Positions 18,405 to 25,628 of a stretch of DNA of 34,746 nucleotides are shown here, one piece after another. The DNA is from an uncultured Lachnospiraceae bacterium (GTDB lineage: Bacteria > Bacillota > Clostridia > Lachnospirales > Lachnospiraceae): positions 1-34,746 of the forward strand of contig CASGVX010000002.1 in NCBI GenBank assembly GCA_949346185.1, read 5' to 3'. The translations under genes and the position numbers were made by a program. The notes beneath the pieces are model-generated. The model was not told where the DNA came from. It saw only the letters and a program-made list of their open reading frames with translations, and searched no databases. Position 1 is the first letter of the stretch. The number at the start of each line of letters is the position of its first letter.

Positions 18405-20224
18405 GCCACCCCCTCCAGATGCGTTTCAAAAAACCTGTTCAGTTCCTCTATCTCATCCTCTTCCAGATATGCAAAAATCTCCTCTTCCGTCCTCTTCGTA
18501 AAGCGGTTCTTGAGTATGTACCGGCCGGCCCCCTCATCAAAAGCCATAATTTCGTTCAGCTCATAGGGATGCTCCCTCCCCGATTCCGGCAGGGGGACTA
18601 TCTCAGTAATGCTCTTTATATAACGGTGCCCATAATTTTCCTTCTTGCGGACTATGGCAAGATGCACGTCAAAATTCAGGCACTGGACTACCTCTTCCTC
18701 CGCCACGGACTCATTGGTCAGCCCCCCATCCTTTAAAAGGGCGTCCCGCATCCAGGCAATCAGTGCATGGGTAGTCTTCGCATGGTGGGTAAACATCGTC
18801 ATAAGGGAGGCAACCTGGCTGATCTGGATGATCCAGTTCGCCACCGGGCTTGTCGCCACCTCGCCAAGGATATTCACATCGCCATCCGTCTTTTTCTGGA
18901 TATCGAGCCCTTCCTGTCCGCTGACATTGTCGGTTTCCTTAAAAGTGACAATATTCCTCTTTCCAAACACGCTCCTCAGCCCCAGCTCGAAAATCATCTC
19001 CTGTATGCGCAGGTTGAACGTCCTGGGCAGCCATTCTATGGCCCCCCGCAAAACCGTCGTCTTTCCGCAGCCCTGATGGCCCGTAAAGGCGATGACCCGG
19101 CAGCCTTTCACGATATATCGGATAATGCTTACAGGTATCTCCTTTCCTGCATCAGTGACAAATGCGTCAACGCTGATGACGCGCCCATTCTGGTGCTTGC
19201 GCAGGATGGCCCCCCAGGAATCCGACATGGGCGGCCGGAATACGATAATCCTGGAGCCATCCTTTAGCTCATTCCCTATGTAGCCCCTGGATTCGGACAG
19301 CTGGCCGGGATTATTGTATTTATAAATGTTCTTGCAGACGCGCTCAAATTCCTCCTGGCTTCCAAACCCGATGCAAGACATATGGATGGACTTTCCCTGA
19401 TGATACACCCAGACGGAATCAAAAGAGAACTTCACCTTATCGCAGTCTGCCGCACAATTCTCCTCCGCATACTCGAACATCTGCTCCGTAATTCCGCTTA
19501 CGCCGATGGAAATGCCGTCTATGCGCATATCGCGCAGCTCATCTATGACGCCATGCCCAATATAGTTCTGATAAATCCTCTGGCAGACGATGGCCAGCTT
19601 GTCTCTGTACTTTAAGGCACGGGCTCTCTTGCGATACAGAAGCCTGATGTCCTGCTCTGCCACATCAAAGGTCATATCCTCCCGCATCCTGTCAAGCCCG
19701 TTTTCCTCCAGCATCACGCAGAACGCCTTCAGGCCATGCTCCTTCCTATACAGATGTAGCACTATTTCAAACCTGTCCTGCGGCGACAGTTTTTCCGGCT
19801 CATCAAAGCGGATTATTTTGTCAATCGTCGTTTCATCTACCCCAAGCTTCGTCTGCAAGAGGTTCAAAATATAATCCTTCACGTAATCCTTTGCCCCCAT
19901 ATCCCCTGTCGGAGCATCCCGCACCGCCTTCCGCAGCCTCGACTTATTCTTCTTTAGCTTCTCCGTCTCATATTTGTTCAGGTTCATGTCCTCCACCCTC
20001 TGCCTGAGCGAATTCTGGATAGCCTGCCTGATGTTCACAGTCAGGTTCCTGATGTCATAACTATCAAGAACAATATCCTCATCCAGGGACATATAATTCT
20101 TCTTCATCACATACCTTGCGACCGCAGCCACGGTCGCAATCAGGATTGCGGCAATCATAATCACATTAACTGTCCTCAACCTGCTCACCCCTTTCCCACA
20201 ATTCATCCACCAGTCTCGTCGCAT
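18401..20224 (-). CDS. cpaF: CpaF/TadA-type secretion ATPase (VirB11/GspE superfamily), with an N-terminal TM segment
   Basis: Walker A FTGHQGCGKTTVLRGAIEWLP; LGEVATSPVANWIIQISQVASLMTMFTHHAKTTHALIAWMRDALL resembles the CpaF Walker B/His-box region (E..MAS..M.THH). The real start is probably downstream of 20224, near 20190-20165. Confidence 0.85.
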   Translation of the reverse strand: MRRDWWMNCGKGVSRLRTVNVIMIAAILIATVAAVARYVMKKNYMSLDEDIVLDSYDIRNLTVNIRQAIQNSLRQRVEDMNLNKYETEKLKKNKSRLRKAVRDAPTGDMGAKDYVKDYILNLLQTKLGVDETTIDKIIRFDEPEKLSPQDRFEIVLHLYRKEHGLKAFCVMLEENGLDRMREDMTFDVAEQDIRLLYRKRARALKYRDKLAIVCQRIYQNYIGHGVIDELRDMRIDGISIGVSGITEQMFEYAEENCAADCDKVKFSFDSVWVYHQGKSIHMSCIGFGSQEEFERVCKNIYKYNNPGQLSESRGYIGNELKDGSRIIVFRPPMSDSWGAILRKHQNGRVISVDAFVTDAGKEIPVSIIRYIVKGCRVIAFTGHQGCGKTTVLRGAIEWLPRTFNLRIQEMIFELGLRSVFGKRNIVTFKETDNVSGQEGLDIQKKTDGDVNILGEVATSPVANWIIQISQVASLMTMFTHHAKTTHALIAWMRDALLKDGGLTNESVAEEEVVQCLNFDVHLAIVRKKENYGHRYIKSITEIVPLPESGREHPYELNEIMAFDEGAGRYILKNRFTKRTEEEIFAYLEEDEIEELNRFFETHLEGVA

Positions 20225-20957
20225 ATCGGATGAAGGGATAATTGCTGCTATCCTTCGTGCAGTTCATGTTCTGCAGAATAAATGGCATCATCTTCCCATT
20301 ATTCTGCGCATCCATATAGGCGGGATTATAAGGCACGCAGTAGCACTTCCCCTTTATCTGCGGATATATTTTCCTAAGCGCCGCACCATTGTATCCTGAA
20401 TCAAAACTGTAATTGCCGAAGGCATACAGGATGCTTTCATGGTTTATCGGTTCCGCAAAGTATTCGTCCAGCACAAACCTGTTCTGGCATACATTCACAA
20501 TCAGGACATCGCAGTTGGCTATGGCTTTCAGCGATGCCCGGCTCCTCCCGCTGGCAATATCGATGAACGTGAAATCATGGTACTTGTCCACTTCATCGGC
20601 AATGGCGCAAAATGTTATCTCCATATTCCCCTCGAAGGCATCCCTGTTCCTATTCCCCGTACCTAAAAAGATATTGTACTGCCTAGAAAGCTGAGATATG
20701 CTGTCCGACAAAATAATGCTTTCTGAAAGCGGCCTAGACTTATAATCCCTCACAAGGGCATCAATCCCCGTGTCCCGGAAGTCCTCATCACCGTCTGCCA
20801 CGCCGATGAGAGGGTAGGAAAGATTATTTAACTCGAAATGCGTCTGCATCACCGCCACCTTCTTCTTGTGCCTGGCGCACATTAAGACCGAGGCGGCAAT
20901 CATATTGCTGGTGGTCCTGGCCTGCCCGTGAAGGCTGCTCCAAAATCCAATCTTCAT
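20166..20957 (-). CDS. CpaE/TadZ-like MinD-family protein with a non-canonical P-loop
   Basis: MKIGFWSSLHGQARTTSNMIAASVLMCARHKKKVAVMQTHFELNNLS...DFTFIDIASGRSRASLKAIANCDVLIVNVCQNRFVLDEYF has the MinD/ArsA layout, but the loop is HGQARTT rather than KGGxGKT. Confidence 0.65.
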   Translation of the reverse strand: MKIGFWSSLHGQARTTSNMIAASVLMCARHKKKVAVMQTHFELNNLSYPLIGVADGDEDFRDTGIDALVRDYKSRPLSESIILSDSISQLSRQYNIFLGTGNRNRDAFEGNMEITFCAIADEVDKYHDFTFIDIASGRSRASLKAIANCDVLIVNVCQNRFVLDEYFAEPINHESILYAFGNYSFDSGYNGAALRKIYPQIKGKCYCVPYNPAYMDAQNNGKMMPFILQNMNCTKDSSNYPFIRYATRLVDELWERGEQVEDS

Positions 20958-20960
20958 ACC

Positions 20961-21656
20961 TCACTTCCCCCTTTCCGCCCGCTTAAAGGCACTCCTCAGC
21001 ACCTTATCCGTCACGTCCTCCCCGAGGACGCTCCAAGCCAGCTTATACAGCAGTTCCTTATATGCCGAAGAAATCTTTGAAAAGAAGAAAACAGAATTTT
21101 TCTGGCAATAGTACCGATGCACCAGGTCACGCAAATCCGATTCCAGCATCACGATATTTCTCTTGGGTATTCCCGCACTGAACTCGGCATTGAGCTCCCT
21201 CGCCGCAACGCCTGTATTGATATACAGCGGATAACCGCCCGCAAAACCGTCCTGCTTTTCCCGCAGGCATCCTCCTGCAATCAATCTCCCAGCCTGCCGC
21301 ATGATTTCCTGCAGTCCGTCTTCCAACCTGGCATCCCCATCATTCGCCACGATAAATCAGTCTAGCCCGGGCGCATGCCTCAATGCCTCCCGGGTACTCC
21401 CAAAATATAAGATGACAATATCATACATCCGGTCATGCTGATACAGGTAGCACCCTGTAAAATCAACGCCCCTGTAATCCAGGACGTCCGCCTTCCCCAT
21501 GGCCACGGCATCCGGAATGGAAACGGAGGCTTCCAGGCTCCTGTCCGAAGACAAATCGCATAACAGAACCCTCTGATCCGCATGATAGAGTATGCGGGAG
21601 ACATAGTGTATCAGGTCATAACAGTGCGCCCCGGAAAATCCAATCTTAGTCACCAT
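20961..21656 (-). pseudogene. CpaE/TadZ-like gene split by an in-frame TGA (99-aa N-part + 131-aa C-part)
   Basis: Both ORFs are in the same frame (21656-21350 = 306 bp). Read-through gives ...YDIVILYFGSTREALRHAPGLD*FIVANDGDARLEDGLQEIMRQAGRL. The C-part has only a GTG start without a clear SD. Confidence 0.65.
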
Positions 21657-22560
21657 ATTCCACTTCCTCCTCTGATTCTTCCTCTATGACATCCTCCCCC
21701 GTCCCGCCTGACGAATCGTCTGCAGAATCATCGGAGGCACTGCTTCCCGGCAGGATCTCTTTCAGGTTGACATTCTTCTTCTCCACCTGCTCCTTGAGCC
21801 TTGTCTCAAGCGCTTCCCGAGCGCTGGCATTGAGCTTCGCCTTTGCCTTCTCCACAATATTCTCGTCATTCGCCATAGCGGTAATGCAATGCTTGGTGGG
21901 GATATAATTAGGCGTTGTCTCATCCTGTCCGTCCTCTATATATCTCGTCGTATACAGAATGGCTCCCTCATGGAGGTAGGTATCCACAATCGCCGAAGAA
22001 ACCGTCATGATCTGGTCTTCCGCCAGCCACAGATAGCAGTCGTTGCTGAATTTCTCCAGGTTCTGCAGGCATACCTTGGACAGCACGATATAATTCTCGC
22101 CATTTGGGTACATAATGCGGACGTCTATTAGGTCTTCCTTCTTAAGATTCGAGCTGAGCGTCAGGCAGGCAAGCTCCGTCTCCCGCAGGCTGAACGCCAG
22201 CGCAGAACCCATCATGGATTGATATACCGGCTGCCCTCCCTTAATGTCGCAATTCACTATTTTTCCCAAGTCTTTCTCCGTAATAAGGCTGGAAGAATCG
22301 CCGCCCTCCAGATAGACCGTCTGGAGCTCCACATTGGACTTCTTCAACTCGCTCCCGGCAGCGACATCACACAAAGCAACATATGTAACAACCTGGTTCT
22401 TTTCCATTTCAGACTTCAACGTATCCACCTGCTCGTTGTACATGGACTTTATCTTTCCGGTATTCACCGCAAATGCCACGCCAAAACCTGCTGATACCAC
22501 AATGACGCTGATTAACACAGCCCCCACCATCTTTTTCTTAGATTTTGCAATTCTTATCAT
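21646..22560 (-). CDS. CpaB/RcpC-like SAF-domain protein of the Tad system
   Basis: 304 aa; N-terminal TM; VTYVALCDVAAGSELKKSNVELQTVYLEGGDSSSLITEKDLGKIVNCDIKGGQPVYQSMMG is a SAF-like motif series; acidic tail; SD GGAAGGAGAGG. Confidence 0.75.
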   Translation of the reverse strand: MIRIAKSKKKMVGAVLISVIVVSAGFGVAFAVNTGKIKSMYNEQVDTLKSEMEKNQVVTYVALCDVAAGSELKKSNVELQTVYLEGGDSSSLITEKDLGKIVNCDIKGGQPVYQSMMGSALAFSLRETELACLTLSSNLKKEDLIDVRIMYPNGENYIVLSKVCLQNLEKFSNDCYLWLAEDQIMTVSSAIVDTYLHEGAILYTTRYIEDGQDETTPNYIPTKHCITAMANDENIVEKAKAKLNASAREALETRLKEQVEKKNVNLKEILPGSSASDDSADDSSGGTGEDVIEEESEEEVEYGD

Positions 22561-22622
22561 CGCCCTCTCCTTCCATCTCTATATTTCCATGAAATAAATA
22601 TCATTTTCTGCATCCTCCCACA

Positions 22623-22904
22623 TCACAATTCTGCGGCAAAATAGAATATGTCAACTGCTATGGCCGCCGCAGAGACAAGCAGGTATACCTTTGGCAGCTT
22701 CCTCTCTTCCTCCTCTGCTGTACCGTACTCTTCAATCAGCCTGTTTTTCTTCCCCCCATCAAATAAGTGATATAATGTCATAGACAGAAATGTGATGTTC
22801 AAAACAGACAACAGTACGAAAAACGCCCAGCCATGCGCTTCATATCCCACCTTCAAGCCATCCCATATACTGCTATGGCACAATATTATATTACTATTTT
22901 TCAC
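22623..22904 (-). CDS. Small 2TM membrane protein, first gene of the Tad-like operon
   Basis: 93 aa, GTG start after GGGGGGC; two hydrophobic segments (WAFFVLLSVLNITFLSMTLYHLF and KVYLLVSAAAIAVDIFYFAAEL). Confidence 0.65.
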   Translation of the reverse strand: MKNSNIILCHSSIWDGLKVGYEAHGWAFFVLLSVLNITFLSMTLYHLFDGGKKNRLIEEYGTAEEEERKLPKVYLLVSAAAIAVDIFYFAAEL

Positions 22905-22936
22905 GAATATGCCCCCCTTTTGCGATAAGTTTAGTT

Positions 22937-22967
22937 AGTATAGGCATAACCCTGGGGCAGAGCGCAA
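22937..22967 (-). promoter_or_regulatory. Copy 2 of the shared 31-bp promoter-like element (upstream of the Tad-like operon)
   Basis: Plus-strand AGTATAGGCATAACCCTGGGGCAGAGCGCAA; minus strand reads TTGCGC-19-TATACT. Confidence 0.75.
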
Positions 22968-23001
22968 GGAGAAATTAGGATAATTTGCACTTACGTAATT
23001 T

Positions 23002-23030
23002 TTGCCTTGATTTGGAAAATTTGCTATAAT
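23002..23030 (+). promoter_or_regulatory. Strong sigma-A-like promoter TTGCCT-17-TATAAT without an evident ORF
   Basis: -35 at 23002-23007, -10 at 23025-23030, spacing 17. Confidence 0.5.
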
Positions 23031-23162
23031 GAGAAAATTCTCTGTGGGAATCAAAGTTAGAAGATACATAGAACGTAAAAACGACCGCCCATAAGTCCTT
23101 GGAAAGATTTTTAGATTTTTTGCGACAATCTCAAAAAAAATAAAATCATACTCAAATCTTTC

Positions 23163-23191
23163 TTGAATGCGTGTACAAGGTATGTTAAAAT
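23163..23191 (+). promoter_or_regulatory. Putative toxin promoter TTGAAT-17-TAAAAT
   Basis: -35 at 23163-23168, -10 at 23186-23191, about 115 bp upstream of the toxin ATG. Confidence 0.6.
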
Positions 23192-23221
23192 TTCTATACG
23201 GAAAAGCCCTTCGACGGGGTG

Positions 23222-23299
23222 GTAACCTCCCAAGCTGTCACTGTAAATTTAGCCGGTATAATCTATGGTTAGCCGGACTTACACCAGATGGGAGGTGAC
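23222..23299 (+). promoter_or_regulatory. SD-sequestering element in the toxin 5' UTR
   Basis: GTAACCTCCCA (23222-23232) can pair with TGGGAGGTGAC (23289-23299), which contains the toxin SD; 10 of 11 positions pair. Confidence 0.65.
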
Positions 23300-23303
23300 G
23301 CTG

Positions 23304-23420
23304 ATGACGGATTATGAAACTATTATGGTTTTTTTAGGGGTACTGGCTTTGCTGGTATCTTTCGGAACTCTGCTGATAGCGTTGCTTGTCTACATAGATA
23401 GGAAGAACAAGCGAAAATAA
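23304..23420 (+). CDS. Holin-like type I toxin, 38 aa
   Basis: MTDYETIMVFLGVLALLVSFGTLLIALLVYIDRKNKRK*; single TM and positive tail, as in putative holin-like toxins (Hol_Tox type); SD GGGAGGTG at 23290-23297. Absent from the ORF track because it is short. Confidence 0.88.
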   Translation: MTDYETIMVFLGVLALLVSFGTLLIALLVYIDRKNKRK

Positions 23421-23551
23421 AAAATGCCAAGCCTGTCGGCAAACAGGCTTGGCGGTGTCCTTAGGACATTAACCAACGCTTGGGAGCATCCACTTTTGGA
23501 GTTGGACACTATCCGTTTGAGAGGCATCTGTTCCTGCAGATGCCTTTCTTT
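23414..23551 (-). ncRNA. Antisense antitoxin RNA of the type I TA, convergent with and overlapping the toxin 3' UTR
   Basis: Minus-strand promoter TTGAAT (23586-23581)-17-TATATT (23563-23558); ends at a strong terminator, stem 23426-23453 (GCCAAGCCTGT/ACAGGCTTGGC) followed by TTTTTTATTTT on the minus strand. Confidence 0.7.
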
Positions 23552-23552
23552 A
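23522..23552 (+). terminator. Toxin mRNA terminator
   Basis: AGGCATCTG-TTCCTG-CAGATGCCT followed by TTCTTT. Confidence 0.65.
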
Positions 23553-23593
23553 CATTCAATATAACATAATCATAGAAGAAATTCAAGTGTAGG

Positions 23594-23642
23594 TTTTGCA
23601 CGTCTTCCATCACCTACAAGATTTTGCACGTCTTCCATCACC
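23594..23642. repeat. 21-bp perfect tandem direct repeat, period 28 bp
   Basis: TTTTGCACGTCTTCCATCACC at 23594-23614 and again at 23622-23642. Confidence 0.9.
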
Positions 23643-23756
23643 CCATACTCCGAAAAATATAGGGTGTACAGCATTTTTTCTCTTAACAACCTGTCAAATA
23701 TATTAAATTTACATATCAATAACAAATAAATTATAAGCAAATGTAAGATATCCATT

Positions 23757-24329
23757 TTACAAACTTATTTGTAGTCTATCTTCTGATGTATTTTTCTGCG
23801 CTTCGTATGCTTTATTTATATATTTTTCACAATTATATTTGAAATCATCCCAAAATACAACAGGTATATATCCATTATTTATATTTGCTTGCAATATCGA
23901 GAACAATCGCATAGAATTGTAATAGTTGTAACTGCCATTTTTATTTGGCAAAACAACTGCTAATACTGCATTTCTTTGGCTTGTATATGAACTTCTAGGT
24001 GTTACTCTTAACGAATATGATATTTCCTGCGGAATCCATTGACTTTTTTCTGTACAATATGGTTTTTTCATATTGGGTGAAATTAGTACAATAGTAATTG
24101 AACTATCAAATATCTTATCTTTAAGTTCACCCCAAATATAATCTTTTGAATATTGAGATAAATCTTGATTGTCCTTTTCGCCTTTATAATAATGCTCTGT
24201 TCGATTTTGAAATTTTTCTTCTAGCCATGATACATAATCTCTCACTTTAGGAGAGTAATCACTAAATCTTGGCACTGGAAATACATCATCATCCCAATAC
24301 TTATATGATATAAAAATTTTTCTTCCCAT
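23757..24329 (-). CDS. ThsB/DUF1863-like TIR-domain protein
   Basis: 190 aa; MGRKIFISYKYWDDDVF...YIWGELKDKIFDSSITIVLISPNMKKPYCTEKSQWIPQEISYSLR; conserved W..xE position retained (SQWIPQEISYSL). Confidence 0.75.
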   Translation of the reverse strand: MGRKIFISYKYWDDDVFPVPRFSDYSPKVRDYVSWLEEKFQNRTEHYYKGEKDNQDLSQYSKDYIWGELKDKIFDSSITIVLISPNMKKPYCTEKSQWIPQEISYSLRVTPRSSYTSQRNAVLAVVLPNKNGSYNYYNSMRLFSILQANINNGYIPVVFWDDFKYNCEKYINKAYEAQKNTSEDRLQISL

Positions 24330-24332
24330 AAA

Positions 24333-24797
24333 TTATATACCTCCATTCAATTTAATTATAATGAATATGATTATAAGTAACGCTATACCACCATACATAG
24401 GTAATATAGTTAATGAAAAAGCTGCTTTGAGTTGATTACGTTTTTTATCTTTAAGATTCATGTTTGTATTATGTGGATTAAGATCATACAAATAATCTTT
24501 ATTTCCTTTCAGTCTTTTTTTAATAATCCATTCATATTTATCTCTATACATTTGCTCTTGTAAAAGAAAAAACGAATCAATAAACCAAAAACATAAATCA
24601 ATACATAAAATAATAATACAAATATACCATTTATTTATATTTTCAGGAACTAGCGCAAACGCCCCAGCTACTAATGTAAGATTCCAACTTTTACAGGAAA
24701 AAGAGCCTTTTGACATTCGACTTATACACGATTGAATTAAATCAATTTCCTTATGTAACTCTTCAGTTGCTATACATTTTTTATCCTTTTTACTCAT
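24333..24797 (-). CDS. 2TM membrane protein, SLATT-like / TIR-associated
   Basis: Start MSKKDKKCIATEEL (ATG 24797, overlapping the upstream TIR stop as TAATG); EIDLIQSCISRMSKGSFSCKSWNLTLVAGAFALV...LCFWFIDSFFLLQEQMYRDKYEWIIKKRL...SLTILPMYGGIALLIIIF. Confidence 0.7.
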   Translation of the reverse strand: MSKKDKKCIATEELHKEIDLIQSCISRMSKGSFSCKSWNLTLVAGAFALVPENINKWYICIIILCIDLCFWFIDSFFLLQEQMYRDKYEWIIKKRLKGNKDYLYDLNPHNTNMNLKDKKRNQLKAAFSLTILPMYGGIALLIIIFIIIKLNGGI

Positions 24798-25405
24798 TAT
24801 ACCAATATCCCTTGATAAAATTTTGTAGAACCACTTATCCAATCGCGCAGTTTCATGAATTTAGTACGATTTTGATTGCAAATATAAAAATCACAATCTT
24901 TATCAATACCAGCATAAGAGGCATACTCCAAATACGAATATAATCCTAAATATTCTTGTCCATTGAACATACTTCCATATTTTAAAATTGGTAAAATACA
25001 GCATTTAGATTGTTTTAATCCATCAAAATATCCTAGTTCCCATGGACACCATTTTGAATCAGCTATATTTTTTGTTGTTAAATAAGACAAACATTTAGAT
25101 TGTTTCATACGTTCTCGCAGTAAATCAGCCGTTTGCACATTAACATCTTTTCTATTTAATTGCTTGTCTTCTATCCAATCAACATATACAGAAAAGTGAT
25201 GTTTATTAAATAATTTTACTAAGGCTAAAACTTGAACTTTATCTAAATAACTATGAGACAAAAACACATCATAGCCTCCAGTATCTGAAAAGTCCCCTGA
25301 CCTAAAATAATAATTTCTATTCTCTAGTAATATAGATTCTTGGCTATATTCTGTAATATTGTTTTCTTTTGCTATTGAATTTAAAAAACTCGGTGAAATT
25401 ATCAT
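24797..25405 (-). CDS. TIR-domain protein
   Basis: 202 aa; YDVFLSHSYLDKVQVLALVKLFNKHHFSVYVDWIEDKQLNRKDVNVQTADLLRERMKQSKCLSYLTTKNIADSKWCPWELGYFDGL; candidate catalytic Glu in SKWCPWELGY. Confidence 0.85.
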   Translation of the reverse strand: MIISPSFLNSIAKENNITEYSQESILLENRNYYFRSGDFSDTGGYDVFLSHSYLDKVQVLALVKLFNKHHFSVYVDWIEDKQLNRKDVNVQTADLLRERMKQSKCLSYLTTKNIADSKWCPWELGYFDGLKQSKCCILPILKYGSMFNGQEYLGLYSYLEYASYAGIDKDCDFYICNQNRTKFMKLRDWISGSTKFYQGILV

Positions 25406-25437
25406 TTATGTATCAAGTCCTTTCACTATTTATTTTC

Positions 25438-25466
25438 AGTATAGCACTATATATAGTATTTGTAAA
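25438..25466 (-). promoter_or_regulatory. Promoter of the TIR-2TM-TIR operon
   Basis: Minus strand TTTACA (25466-25461)-17-TATACT (25443-25438). Confidence 0.55.
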
Positions 25467-25628
25467 TAAAATTTTTTACTATTTGGTATATTATGTTATG
25501 CTGTGTTATCATTCACAGTTATCTCTAGCAAAAGAACCGAATCATTGTGCCTGCACATAAGATTCTCGTTATTTTCTAAAGATAGGCTGTAGAAACTTTT
25601 CATCTCATTACAAGATAGATAAAAAGAT

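Noticed and set aside
21357-21359. Selenocysteine insertion at the in-frame TGA
   Set aside because: No convincing SECIS-like hairpin seen directly downstream and no selenoprotein family context; a nonsense mutation or sequencing error is simpler.
23594-23642. CRISPR array
   Set aside because: Only two copies with a 7-bp gap; no spacers or cas genes.
23570-23755. 61-aa ORF across the direct repeats
   Set aside because: Covers the antitoxin promoter region and the tandem repeat; no SD or family support.
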